The notes beneath the pieces are model-generated. The model made no database searches, had not been told where the DNA came from, and saw only the letters and a list, made by a program, of their open reading frames with translations. From Brevundimonas sp. (lineage in GTDB: Bacteria; Pseudomonadota; Alphaproteobacteria; Caulobacterales; Caulobacteraceae): DNA of 64,000 bases. The position numbers and the translations under genes are program-made. Shown here piece after piece: positions 1 through 7,745 of the stretch; position 1 is the stretch's first letter; each line of letters starts with the position of its first letter. The stretch is from assembly GCF_030704825.1 (NCBI RefSeq), contig NZ_JAUYNX010000014.1, forward strand, positions 434,001 through 498,000, read 5' to 3'.

Positions 1-1346
1 ACGTGCTGGTGCTGTCGGACTGGAGCTTCATGCATCCGCACGAAATCTTCGAGAAGCTCAAGAAGAGTCCCGGCTACTTCAACCGGCAGCGCACCACCCT
101 GGCCGGCCTGCTGGACGGCAGCGACCGGATGAGCCTGGAGGAGCGCCGGATGTGGGGCGAGATGCGGATGGATCCGCGCGACATCCTCGACGTCAACGGC
201 TCGACGTACACCTATCTGATCAACGGCCATGGGCCCCAGGAGAACTGGACCGGCCTGTTCCGGCCCGGGGAGCGGGTGCGGCTGCGCATAATCAACGCCT
301 CGGCCATGTCGATCTTCAACGTCCGCATCCCCGGCCTCCCCATGACGGTGGTCCAGGCCGACGGCGAGAACGTGCGCCCGATCGAGATCGACGAGTTCCA
401 GATCGCCGCCGCCGAAACCTATGACGTCATCGTTCGGCCGACCGAGGACCGCGCCTACACCATCGTGTCGGAAGCCATCGACCGCTCGGGCATGGGCCGC
501 GCCACCCTGGCGCCCCGCCTCGGCATGACGGCCGAGGTTCCGCCGCTTCGCGAGGTTCCCAACCTGACCATGAAGGACATGGGCATGGGAGACATGGGGG
601 GCATGAGCGGAATGGATCACGGGGCCATGGGAGCCCAGTCGGGCGGAGCGATGGCCGGAATGGACCACGGGGCTATGACGGGCGCGCCCGGCGCGGCCAT
701 GGCGGGCATGGATCACGGCGCCATGGCCCCCCAGGCCCCCGCCGGGACGATGTCCGGTATGGACCACGGCTCCATGTCCGGCATGAACATGCGCGATCCG
801 GAGAACGCCCCGCCCGACATGGCGGTGGGGGTGGGCGTCGACGCCATCGCCATGGCGCCGGCCAATCGCATGGGCGAGCGGCCGATCGGGCTTCAGGACG
901 TGCCGCATCGCGTCCTCGTCTACACGGACCTGGTGTCGCTCGCGCCCAACAAGGATCAGCGTCCCCCGTCCCGGACGATGGAGATTCACCTGACCGGCAA
1001 CATGGAGCGGTTCATGTGGGGCTTCGACGGCCGCAAATTCAGCGAGCTGGTCGAGCCGATCCGGTTCGAGCGGGACGAGCGGGTGCGCGTGACCCTGGTC
1101 AACGATTCCATGATGGCGCACCCGATCCACCTGCACGGCCATTTCTTCGAGCTGGTCACCGGCGGCCCGGCCGGTCACCAGCCGCTCAAGCACACCGTCA
1201 ACGTCCCGCCGGGCGGCAAGGTCAGCTTCGACCTGACCGCGGACAATCCGGGCGACTGGGCCTTCCACTGTCACCTGTTGCTGCACATGCATGCCGGGAT
1301 GTTCAACGTGGTCACGGTCCGTCCGATGGAAGGAGCCGCATCGTGA
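1..1346 (+). CDS. copA: Multicopper oxidase CopA, 3' part (5' end outside window)
   Basis: The frame is open from the left edge, so only the last 447 or so codons of a periplasmic copper-resistance multicopper oxidase are visible. The C-terminal cupredoxin domain carries the copper ligands HPIHLHGHF near 1120-1150 and HCHLLLHMHAGMF near 1267-1300 (type 1/2/3 sites). The N-terminal His clusters and the Tat signal normal for the roughly 600-residue family lie outside. Between the last two domains a Met/His-rich insert (about 570-800) contains four MDHG(A/S)M units, a likely Cu(I)-binding loop as in PcoA/CopA. The stop overlaps the copB GTG start by 4 bp (GTGA), indicating a copAB operon. Identification is firm. 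Confidence 0.95.
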   Translation, partial: VLVLSDWSFMHPHEIFEKLKKSPGYFNRQRTTLAGLLDGSDRMSLEERRMWGEMRMDPRDILDVNGSTYTYLINGHGPQENWTGLFRPGERVRLRIINASAMSIFNVRIPGLPMTVVQADGENVRPIEIDEFQIAAAETYDVIVRPTEDRAYTIVSEAIDRSGMGRATLAPRLGMTAEVPPLREVPNLTMKDMGMGDMGGMSGMDHGAMGAQSGGAMAGMDHGAMTGAPGAAMAGMDHGAMAPQAPAGTMSGMDHGSMSGMNMRDPENAPPDMAVGVGVDAIAMAPANRMGERPIGLQDVPHRVLVYTDLVSLAPNKDQRPPSRTMEIHLTGNMERFMWGFDGRKFSELVEPIRFERDERVRVTLVNDSMMAHPIHLHGHFFELVTGGPAGHQPLKHTVNVPPGGKVSFDLTADNPGDWAFHCHLLLHMHAGMFNVVTVRPMEGAAS

Positions 1347-2965
1347 AGACGTCGGTCGCCATCCTTCCCCTGATCCTCGCAGCGGCTTCCGCGGCGGCGG
1401 GGACACCGGCGCTGGCGCAGAGCCACGCCGGGCATGCCATGCCCGCGCCTGTTCGTCAGGCGCTTCCGGGGGGTTGCGTCGCGCGCGGCTCCCCCACCGC
1501 CGATGCATCCCGGATAGGCATGCCCGGAGCGCCGACGTGCCCGACGGGCGCGGTGCCCGTCCGTCTGTCGGCTCCGGCGATGCCGGCGGGACACGACATG
1601 TCGACCATGGGCCAGACGCCTGCTCCGGCCGCGGCGTCCGCTCGTGCCGGGCACGACATGTCCGCTATGGGCCAGACCCAACCGGCTCCGGCCGCTGCGT
1701 CCCCTCACACCGGCCATGACATGTCGACGATGGGCCAGACGCAGCCGGCTCCGGCCGCCGCGTCCCCGCATGCTGGCCATGACATGTCGACCATGGGCCA
1801 GACCCCGCCCGCTCCGGCGATGCCGGCGGGGCACGACATGTCGGCTATGGGCCAGACCCAACCGGCTCCGGCCGCTGCGTCCCCTCACGCCGGCCATGAC
1901 ATGTCGACGATGGGCCAGACGCAGCCGGCTCCGGCCGCCGCGTCCCCGCATGTTGGCCATGACATGTCGACCATGGGCCAGACCCCGCCCGCTCCGGCGA
2001 TGCCGGCGGGGCACGACATGTCAACGATGGGTCAAACCCAGCCCGCGCTGGCGATGCCCGCAGGTCACGATATGTCGACGATGGGCCAGACTCCCGCTCC
2101 AGCAATGCCGGCGGGTCATGACATGTCGACCATGGGCCAGACGCCGGCGGGCTACGACATGTCCGCAATGGCCATGCCGCCTGACGTCCCGACCAGCGCG
2201 GACAATCCGGGACGTCCGCCGGAAACCCCGGCTCCGGCGGGCGCGACAAGTGGGCCGACCAACGCCGCCGACCTGCTGTTCGACCCCGCCGAAATGGCGG
2301 CGGCCCGCGCCCAGCTCCGAGTCGAGCATGGAAACGTCCGCACGACGGCGGTCATCCTCGACCAGCTGGAAGCGACCTTCGGGGACGACGAGGAAGGCTA
2401 CGCCTGGAATGCCCAGGGCTGGAGCGGCGGCGACATCAATCGCTTCTGGTGGAAGTCGGAAGGGGAGGGCGCTTTTGGCGGCGAGGTCGAGGAGGCCGAG
2501 ATCCAAGCCCTCTACAGCCGGGCGTTCCGACCCTTCTTCGACTTCCAGACCGGCCTGCGGCAGACCTACCGGCCCGAAGGCGACCGGACAGATCTCGTCG
2601 TCGGCATTCAGGGGCTGGCGCCCTACTGGTTCGAGGTCGATGGAGCTGTCTTCCTGTCCAACAAGGGCGAACTGACAGCGCGGGGAGAGGCCGAATACGA
2701 TCAGCGCATCACCAATCGCTGGATCGTCCAGCCCCGGGCCGAGGTGGTGCTGTCGGCGGAGGACATCCCCGAGCTCCGTATCGGATCTGGCCTGTCCTCG
2801 CTCCAGGTTGGGGCCCGGCTGCGGTACGAATTCCGCAAGGAGTTCGCGCCCTACGTCGGCGTGGAATGGACCAGGAGCTTCGGCAATACGGCGGACTTTC
2901 TGGAAGCTGACGGGCGAAGCGCGGAAGACACCCGACTGGTCGTCGGCATTCGGGCCTGGTTCTAG
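1343..2965 (+). CDS. copB: Outer-membrane copper resistance protein CopB
   Basis: 540 residues starting at a GTG that overlaps the copA stop and is preceded by AAGGAGC. The N-terminus is a signal peptide (KTSVAILPLILAAASAAAG). A long central low-complexity region has eleven G(H/Y)DMS(T/A)M units separated by Ala/Pro linkers. The C-terminal ~230 residues are the CopB/PcoB beta-barrel domain: WNAQGWSGGD, FWWKSEGEG, a Tyr/Arg-rich body and a terminal Trp-Phe typical of outer-membrane proteins. CopB works with CopA in periplasmic copper sequestration or oxidation. The repeat is much longer than in classical CopB and has grown by a recent tandem duplication. Confidence 0.95.
   Translation: MKTSVAILPLILAAASAAAGTPALAQSHAGHAMPAPVRQALPGGCVARGSPTADASRIGMPGAPTCPTGAVPVRLSAPAMPAGHDMSTMGQTPAPAAASARAGHDMSAMGQTQPAPAAASPHTGHDMSTMGQTQPAPAAASPHAGHDMSTMGQTPPAPAMPAGHDMSAMGQTQPAPAAASPHAGHDMSTMGQTQPAPAAASPHVGHDMSTMGQTPPAPAMPAGHDMSTMGQTQPALAMPAGHDMSTMGQTPAPAMPAGHDMSTMGQTPAGYDMSAMAMPPDVPTSADNPGRPPETPAPAGATSGPTNAADLLFDPAEMAAARAQLRVEHGNVRTTAVILDQLEATFGDDEEGYAWNAQGWSGGDINRFWWKSEGEGAFGGEVEEAEIQALYSRAFRPFFDFQTGLRQTYRPEGDRTDLVVGIQGLAPYWFEVDGAVFLSNKGELTARGEAEYDQRITNRWIVQPRAEVVLSAEDIPELRIGSGLSSLQVGARLRYEFRKEFAPYVGVEWTRSFGNTADFLEADGRSAEDTRLVVGIRAWF
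1650..2009 (+). repeat. 180-bp tandem duplication inside copB Met/His repeat
   Basis: Two adjacent 180-bp copies (about 1650-1829 and 1830-2009) are nearly identical, for example ACCGGCTCCGGCCGCTGCG at 1681 and again at 1861. The period is a multiple of three, so the reading frame is kept and three GHDMS units are added. Confidence 0.9.
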
Positions 2966-3102
2966 CGAAGGCTGGCGGGTTCATCTTGGCGCCGGGCCCG
3001 CGCAGTCAACCAGCGGGGGGGCATGAGGATGCCCTCGCGTGGGTCAGTGCGCCACTATAGCCAGTGTCTTGCGCACGCTGGTGTCCGGCCGGGTGGGGTC
3101 CA

Positions 3103-3873
3103 ATGACAGCGACTCGGCGAACCCGGGCCGTCGCTATCGATCTGGATGACACCTTGATCTCAGCCTATCGCCGCCCGGACCTGGCGTGGCGTAGGGTCTG
3201 TCAGTTGTACCAGACCGAGCTTGGCGACCTGGCTCCGGACCATGCGGCGCGGGCCCTGACGGAGGCGGGGCGGGCTTTCTGGAGCGATCCGGAAAGCCAC
3301 GCCATCGGCCGCGGAGCCCCGAGGCAGGCCAGGCGCATCATCGCGGCCAAGGCCTTTGAGGCCCTGCGGCGCGACGGATGTGCGACGCCCTCTCCGGAAA
3401 TCGCCGAACGCCTCGCCGACGCCTTCAGCCTTCATCGCGACCGGCAGATGCGGCTCGAACCCGGGGCGGACGCCGTGTTGGTCCATCTGCGGGATGCCGG
3501 ATACCGGCTGGCGCTTCTCACCAACGGCGCCGGTCCCCTGCAGCGCGCCAAGATCGAGCGTTTCGGCCTGGCTTCGCATTTCCACCACATCCAGATTGAA
3601 GGCGAGGTCGGCGTGGGGAAGCCCGATCCCGCAGCGTTCAGGCGAATGTTCGCCGCCCTGGCCGTCGAACCGGCAGAGGTCTGCGTCGTCGGCGACAGTC
3701 TGGTATGGGACATTCGCCCGGCCATGGCGCTGGGCTGTTTCACAATTCTGTACGATCCGGAGGCTGGCGAAGCTGTTGGACGCGGTTCAGGGGACGCCCA
3801 CGTCGTGGTCCGGACCCTGGCGAGCCTGGCGACCCATCTCCCCGGAGCGGCGAGGCCGCCTTGGAGCGAGTGA
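3103..3873 (+). CDS. HAD-superfamily hydrolase
   Basis: 256 residues from the ATG at 3103; an in-frame GTG at 3064 would add 13 residues without a family-like sequence. Haloacid dehalogenase motifs are in order: DLDDTL (nucleophile and acid Asp, motif I), LLTNGA (motif II Thr), GKPDPAAF (motif III Lys) and GDSLVWDI (motif IV). An alpha-helical cap lies between motifs I and II. It is probably a cytosolic small-molecule phosphatase of the YjjG/Gph type; the substrate cannot be read from sequence. It sits alone between copAB and the convergent copC operon. Confidence 0.85.
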   Translation: MTATRRTRAVAIDLDDTLISAYRRPDLAWRRVCQLYQTELGDLAPDHAARALTEAGRAFWSDPESHAIGRGAPRQARRIIAAKAFEALRRDGCATPSPEIAERLADAFSLHRDRQMRLEPGADAVLVHLRDAGYRLALLTNGAGPLQRAKIERFGLASHFHHIQIEGEVGVGKPDPAAFRRMFAALAVEPAEVCVVGDSLVWDIRPAMALGCFTILYDPEAGEAVGRGSGDAHVVVRTLASLATHLPGAARPPWSE

Positions 3874-3970
3874 TCGCGCCGGGTTGCGACCGCCCGGAGC
3901 CGACAATGCTCACGGCGGAGGGTGACCTCCGGCGCCCGGACCGGGAGGCGACGGAAGCCCATCCACGACG

Positions 3971-4000
3971 AAAAACGCCGCGCAGCAGGTTGCGCGGCGT
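3971..4000 (-). terminator. Rho-independent terminator of the copC operon
   Basis: Perfect 10-bp inverted repeat ACGCCGCGCA (3975-3984) / TGCGCGGCGT (3991-4000) with a 6-nt loop. On the minus strand the hairpin is followed by a T run (complement of 3971-3975). It lies 48 bp past the copC stop. Confidence 0.85.
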
Positions 4001-4048
4001 TCCTCCACATCAGGCGTCGGCCCCCCAAGGGGGCGGGAGGCCGACTCC

Positions 4049-4456
4049 TCAGTGAACCATGAAACGGACGACGCCGTTCATCTGATGGCCGTCGGCGCCC
4101 TTCGCGGCCCAGGCGGCGGAATAGGATCCCGGCGCAAGCGTGGGCAGAGGCGCGGTGACGGTTGTGGCCGGCGGCGCCTCGGATGACACCACCACATCGA
4201 CCGGCTGGCCCGCGGCGCCCGTCAGCCTGAGCGACGTCAGGGTCATGGCGTGCGGAAATGTCGCCGAAAACGCCGTCGGGGCGGCGGCCAGCATGGCGTT
4301 GTCCGCCGGCGCGGTGACGACGCCGTTGGCAGGCGCCTGCACGGCGGCGTGTTCCTGGGCTGACACGCCGGCGTGCGAATGACTCTGGGCGTGGGCGAGT
4401 GAGACGGGAGCCAGCGCCGCCACGGCGGCGAGGCTGGCGAAGATTGAACGGTTCAT
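4049..4456 (-). CDS. copC: CopC-domain periplasmic copper-binding protein
   Basis: 135 residues: signal peptide ending AHAQ, then a mature N-terminus with SHSHAG, consistent with the His-1 type Cu(II) site of CopC proteins. The Ig-like CopC fold follows, ending in DGHQMNGVVRFMV, where the Asp-x-His pair is the usual second part of the Cu(II) site. It is exported to the periplasm as a copper carrier. It follows the lipoprotein gene by 26 bp in one operon, driven by a GAGGG-N15-GCGTA promoter candidate at 4872-4898 and ended by a strong terminator. No fused or adjacent intact CopD is seen. Confidence 0.9.
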   Translation of the reverse strand: MNRSIFASLAAVAALAPVSLAHAQSHSHAGVSAQEHAAVQAPANGVVTAPADNAMLAAAPTAFSATFPHAMTLTSLRLTGAAGQPVDVVVSSEAPPATTVTAPLPTLAPGSYSAAWAAKGADGHQMNGVVRFMVH

Positions 4457-4482
4457 GAGAAAGCTCCTGATGCTTACGCGAA

Positions 4483-4809
4483 CTATTGTTTGGGCGGCAT
4501 GGTCATGCCGTCCATCTTCGACATGTCATGGCCGGCCATCGGATCGGCGGGCGGCGGCGTCGGAGCGGGAGCCGGCGCGGGCCGGGCCGCCGGGGCTTGC
4601 GGTGTCGAGGCCCGCGGGGCCGTGGCGGGCGCTGGCGCGGCGGCCTGCGGCTGCGGTGTCGGCTCGGGCGCAACCACCGGCGCGGCGTCCATCGGCGTCG
4701 CTGCCGAGGCGTCCGGCGCCGGCTGGGCCTCGACTGGCTGAGGTTCGGCGGCCGGCTGACAGGCGCCCAGGGTGAACGCCGCAGCGGCGGCGAGGATCGA
4801 GAGTCTCAT
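4483..4809 (-). CDS. Pro/Ala-rich lipoprotein with Met/His tail
   Basis: 108 residues from the ATG at 4809, chosen because it has a GGAGCTTG ribosome site and gives a clean lipoprotein signal (MRLSILAAAAAFTLGAC, lipobox LGAC). An upstream in-frame ATG at 4866 lies close to the promoter candidate and is less likely. The mature protein is a Pro/Ala/Glu spacer ending DPMAGHDMSKMDGMTMPPKQ, a Met/His motif like those of CopA and CopB in this window. Probably a membrane-anchored periplasmic copper-binding tether; no domain family recognised. First gene of the operon with copC. Confidence 0.75.
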   Translation of the reverse strand: MRLSILAAAAAFTLGACQPAAEPQPVEAQPAPDASAATPMDAAPVVAPEPTPQPQAAAPAPATAPRASTPQAPAARPAPAPAPTPPPADPMAGHDMSKMDGMTMPPKQ

Positions 4810-4871
4810 GTGGCAAGCTCCTGAAGAAATGGGCGGCCGTCGAGCGAGAGTGAGCGACGCCTTCATAATGG

Positions 4872-4898
4872 AGTACGCGGGCGCGAGCCGCAGCCCTC
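4872..4898 (-). promoter_or_regulatory. ECF-type promoter candidate of lipoprotein-copC operon
   Basis: On the minus strand GAGGG (4898-4894), a 15-nt spacer, then GCGTACT (4878-4872). It matches the divergent pair at 6311-6368 in both boxes and spacer length. The -10 end lies 62 nt before the lipoprotein ATG. Confidence 0.65.
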
Positions 4899-4975
4899 GC
4901 CCGATATGGATCGACCGGCCCTGGCTCCCGTAGGAATGCAGCGATCAGCGAGCATAGACGAACGGCCGGAAGCCT

Positions 4976-5554
4976 TCAGTCCGGAACGGCCCGAAAGGCG
5001 GCCGTGCCGTCCAGGGCCTCAGACAATTTGCGACGGGCGCGCGCCACGCGGGTCTCTACCGTCTTTGTAGAGACGCCAAGCAGTCCGGCCGTTTCCGCCT
5101 GACTGCGTCCCTCGATCGTGGTGAGCAGGAGCGGCGCCTTGAGGTGAGGGGGCAAACGGCTCATCGCCTCGTTCAGCCGGGCGAGCCGGTCGCGGGCCTC
5201 CATCCGTTCATCCGCCGACTCGGCCCCGTCCGGCACGGACATGGCTTCCGGCGACGAGAGATCGACGCCGCCCCGGATGAGCCGTCGGACAAGACCGCGG
5301 CGGCTCCAGTCCCGGCATTTGTTGAGCGCGATGGTCCGGATCCAGGCCTCGAAGGGGCGCGTCGGATCGTAACGGCGAATGTTGATCCAGGCCGCCGCAT
5401 AGGTCTCCTGCAACAGATCCCATGCCTCCTGCTCGTCGCCGACATAGCGCCGGATGAAGCGGAACAGAGCCGTCTTGGTCTGCCGCATCAATTCGCTGAA
5501 GGCCGCCCGGTCGCCCCCGGCGGCGCGGGCTGACAGGTCCGCTGAACTCTCCAC
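4976..5554 (-). CDS. ECF sigma factor, CnrH-like
   Basis: 192 residues from a GTG at 5554, 8 nt after the sensor gene stop. Sigma-70 region 2 is seen in FIRRYVGDEQEAWDLLQETYAAAW and AWIRTIALNKCRDWSRR; region 4 in LPPHLKAPLLLTTIEGRSQAETAGLLGVSTKTVETRV (helix-turn-helix contacting the -35). It is the last gene of a Y-X-H operon (anti-sigma, periplasmic sensor, sigma), the CnrYXH order. Expected to be released when metal binds the sensor and then to transcribe its own operon and resistance genes; the repeated GAGGG-N15-GCGTA boxes nearby are the obvious candidate targets. Confidence 0.9.
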   Translation of the reverse strand: MESSADLSARAAGGDRAAFSELMRQTKTALFRFIRRYVGDEQEAWDLLQETYAAAWINIRRYDPTRPFEAWIRTIALNKCRDWSRRGLVRRLIRGGVDLSSPEAMSVPDGAESADERMEARDRLARLNEAMSRLPPHLKAPLLLTTIEGRSQAETAGLLGVSTKTVETRVARARRKLSEALDGTAAFRAVPD

Positions 5555-5562
5555 CCGGACCG

Positions 5563-6003
5563 CTAGTCTTCGTTGGGCGTAAGAGCCGCGACGATGCGGT
5601 CGTCGAAGACCTCCGCCTGGGCCGGCGTCAGCACGGACCGCATCTCGAAGACGTGGGTGATGGTCTCCTTCTGCAGGGCGCCCATCGCGACGTGAAAGTG
5701 GTCCACCGCGGCCTGGACCTGGGGTCCGTCGCCATCACTCTGTTGGATGGCGCGCGCCAGTTCCAGATTCGCCGCGCGGATGTCGGCTTCGAGCGCGGGC
5801 CGGCGGGCGGCGAACCGGGCTTCGACGGCCTCGATACGGGTCAGCTGATCAGGCGAGAGCTTCAAGTCATGGTGGACGATGTCGTGCAGGGACGGCGGTT
5901 CGCGCCGGCTGAGCACCCAACTGGCGCTGATCCAGGTGCCCGCGCCGCTGGCGACAGCCGCCAGCACGGCGGTCAGTGCGATCGCCCGCCAGCCGCGCAT
6001 CAC
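5563..6003 (-). CDS. Membrane-anchored periplasmic metal sensor, CnrX-like
   Basis: 146 residues with one N-terminal membrane helix (about 5-30) and a four-helix periplasmic domain of the Spy/CnrX heavy-metal-resistance family (KLSPDQ and VLTPAQ repeats). The ligands of CnrX (His42, His46, Glu63, His119, Met123 in the known protein) can be laid on His40, His44, Glu61, His117 and Met121 here without any gap. This predicts an octahedral Ni/Co-type site, although the neighbours are copper genes. It overlaps the anti-sigma gene by 4 bp and precedes the sigma gene by 8 bp. Confidence 0.85.
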   Translation of the reverse strand: MMRGWRAIALTAVLAAVASGAGTWISASWVLSRREPPSLHDIVHHDLKLSPDQLTRIEAVEARFAARRPALEADIRAANLELARAIQQSDGDGPQVQAAVDHFHVAMGALQKETITHVFEMRSVLTPAQAEVFDDRIVAALTPNED

Positions 6004-6281
6004 CGGCCGGCTTCCAGACGCACCAGGGGCGACAGACCCGCATCGACCGTGAAGATGGCCATATCCCCACGCGGTCGGGGAGCGGCGACCGCGCCGACGC
6101 CGCCCACGGTCAGGCCGGTGACCAGGGCCATGGCGACGGCGCCAAGGCGCAGTTGCCCGGTCAGCCTTTCGCCGCGAAGCGCGTCGACCCGGCGCCAGAC
6201 GAGCGGCTCGAGCCCGTCGAGCGACCGACCGGCGGACATGGCCGCCGATCGATTCAGAAGATCATCCAGATTACGCGTCAT
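6000..6281 (-). CDS. CnrY-like anti-sigma factor
   Basis: 93 residues: a cytoplasmic N-terminal helix (MTRNLDDLLNRSAAMS and LDGLEPLVWRRVDALR) able to clamp a sigma factor, a single membrane span (about 46-66) and a short periplasmic tail. Size, topology and position as first gene before the CnrX-like sensor and ECF sigma match CnrY; sequence similarity in this family is always low, so the call rests on context. Transcribed from the minus-strand box pair at 6311-6337. Confidence 0.75.
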   Translation of the reverse strand: MTRNLDDLLNRSAAMSAGRSLDGLEPLVWRRVDALRGERLTGQLRLGAVAMALVTGLTVGGVGAVAAPRPRGDMAIFTVDAGLSPLVRLEAGR

Positions 6282-6310
6282 CGAACACTCTCCTAGCGCC
6301 CCTAATCCCT

Positions 6311-6337
6311 ACTACGCCGAAACGGGCGGAATCCCTC
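6311..6337 (-). promoter_or_regulatory. ECF-type promoter candidate of cnrYXH-like operon
   Basis: Minus strand GAGGG (6337-6333), 15-nt spacer, GCGTAGT (6317-6311), ending 29 nt before the anti-sigma ATG. It is the mirror partner of the plus-strand promoter at 6342-6368. Confidence 0.7.
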
Positions 6338-6341
6338 AATC

Positions 6342-6368
6342 GAGGGGACGGCTTCCCGGATGCGTAGT
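6342..6368 (+). promoter_or_regulatory. ECF-type promoter candidate of DUF2231 gene
   Basis: GAGGG (6342-6346), 15-nt spacer, GCGTAGT (6362-6368), ending 29 nt before the ATG at 6398. Its -35 box and that of the divergent promoter form the palindrome CCCTCAATCGAGGG (6333-6346). Confidence 0.7.
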
Positions 6369-6397
6369 TAGCAGAAGGCACAGGATGTGAGAGAACA

Positions 6398-7051
6398 ATG
6401 GCGATACGCAAATTTCTGCCGGGGCTCGCCCTGGCGCTGGCGCTTTCAGTCAGCGCGCCGGCGTACGCGCATGAGGCCCACGAGAAGGCCGCAGCAGCTC
6501 GGGCCCAGGTCGCCACGCCGACGGCCGCCGTTCCGGACGGCGGCGTGATGGCCATGCCGGGCATGGCCCAGGACATGGACCACGGAGCCATGATGGCGGA
6601 CGAGGCTCCCAAGCCCATGCCCGAGCGCCTGTATCGCTGGCTCGGGGCCATGCATCCGGCCGCGGTGCATTTCCCCATCGCGCTGTTCCTCGTCGCCGCC
6701 CTTCTCGAGATCGCCGCGCTGACGCTCCGCCGGCCTGTCCTGACCCAGGGCGCCCGCGTCATTATCGCCCTGGCCGCGATCTCTGCGCTCGCCGCGGTGG
6801 CGCTGGGGTGGTTCGCCATGGGCCTCCCCGGCAAGGACGACGCGACCCACGCTTATCACCGGTGGCTCGGCACCTCGATCGCCGTTCTGGGCCTGTTGAG
6901 CTGGTGGGCGAAGGAGCATTGGGTCCGCCGACCGGGACGCCGGCGTGAGCTGATCTACGTCGGCCTGTTGACGCTCACCGCCGCCGCCGTGATGGTCAAC
7001 GGCCTGCTGGGCGGGATGCTGACCCACGGCGTGAGACATCTTATGTTCTGA
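6398..7051 (+). CDS. DUF2231 membrane protein with Met/His motif
   Basis: 217 residues: signal peptide (ends YAHEAH), a linker with MAMPGMAQDMDHGAMM, then the DUF2231 domain starting at MHPAAVHFPIALFLVAALLE with four membrane helices (about 90-112, 125-145, 160-175, 190-205). His residues at helix ends (HPAAVHF, HAYHRW) are typical of this family, for which haem or metal binding has been suggested but not proven. It is the single divergent target of the motif promoter and so probably a direct output of the CnrH-like sigma factor. The MDHGAM motif links it to the CopA insert. Confidence 0.85.
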   Translation: MAIRKFLPGLALALALSVSAPAYAHEAHEKAAAARAQVATPTAAVPDGGVMAMPGMAQDMDHGAMMADEAPKPMPERLYRWLGAMHPAAVHFPIALFLVAALLEIAALTLRRPVLTQGARVIIALAAISALAAVALGWFAMGLPGKDDATHAYHRWLGTSIAVLGLLSWWAKEHWVRRPGRRRELIYVGLLTLTAAAVMVNGLLGGMLTHGVRHLMF

Positions 7052-7149
7052 CGGCCTCAAGGACACGCGTCGCCCGCCCCATAGTTTTCCATCCACTTTC
7101 GCCGGACCAGGACGCTTTCGCGGCCGCGGCTAACCAGGAGCTTTGATCC

Positions 7150-7695
7150 ATGTCGTTTCGTTCAGCACTCGCCGGATCGGCGCTCGCCGCCGTCCTCGCT
7201 ACCTCCGCCCAGGCCCAGACCCAGGCGCCCCACTCTCACGCCCCCGGCTCGGCCCACACCCCAGGCTCGGCACACGCTCCCGGCCATGCGCAAGCCGCTG
7301 ACGAGGCGCAGGTCCGAACCGTCGTCGCCGCCTACAAGGACGCCATTACCCGGATGGACGTGTCACAGACCCCGGCTCTGTTCTGGGAGGACTCGGCGAT
7401 TTTCGAGAACGGCGGCGTAGAGGGGACTTTCGCCTATTACCTCGAGCACCATCTCGGACCCGAGTTTACCGATCTGGCGGGTTTCGAGTTTCGCAACCAC
7501 GAGATGACAGTGGAGATCGACGGCGATACCGCATTCGTGAGCGAGACCTATACCTATCACATCACCTTCAAGGACACGGCGCGCGAACCGATCGAGCGCC
7601 GCGGCGTCGCCACAAGCGTCCTGCGCAAGCGGGGCGACGAGTGGAGGTTCGCCATCTATCACTCTTCGGCTCGGCCCTTGCGCCGGGCGACCTGA
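7150..7695 (+). CDS. Secreted NTF2-like (SnoaL/DUF4440) protein
   Basis: 181 residues with a signal peptide (ends AQAQTQ), a short His/Pro/Gly linker with repeated SAH(T/A)PG units, then a 120-residue NTF2-like domain (VVAAYKDAITRMD, ALFWEDSAIFENGG, FRNHEMTVEIDGDTAFVSETYTYHITF, GDEWRFAIYHSS). The fold is shared by ketosteroid isomerases and DUF4440 proteins; no catalytic assignment can be made. It has an AACCAGGAG ribosome site and is the first gene of a run to 11.6 kb. His-rich linker and context suggest a periplasmic role near copper. Confidence 0.8.
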   Translation: MSFRSALAGSALAAVLATSAQAQTQAPHSHAPGSAHTPGSAHAPGHAQAADEAQVRTVVAAYKDAITRMDVSQTPALFWEDSAIFENGGVEGTFAYYLEHHLGPEFTDLAGFEFRNHEMTVEIDGDTAFVSETYTYHITFKDTAREPIERRGVATSVLRKRGDEWRFAIYHSSARPLRRAT

Positions 7696-7745
7696 AGACG
7701 CGGAAACGGGTTGCCCGGCCTCCCGATCACCAGAGTAATGAGCCA

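Noticed and set aside
1456-2506. CRISPR-like periodic repeats in the copB region and minus-strand frames there
   Set aside because: Repeats are contiguous, codon-periodic and encode GHDMS units in the copB frame; there are no unique spacers. The antisense frames are open only because of the repeat.
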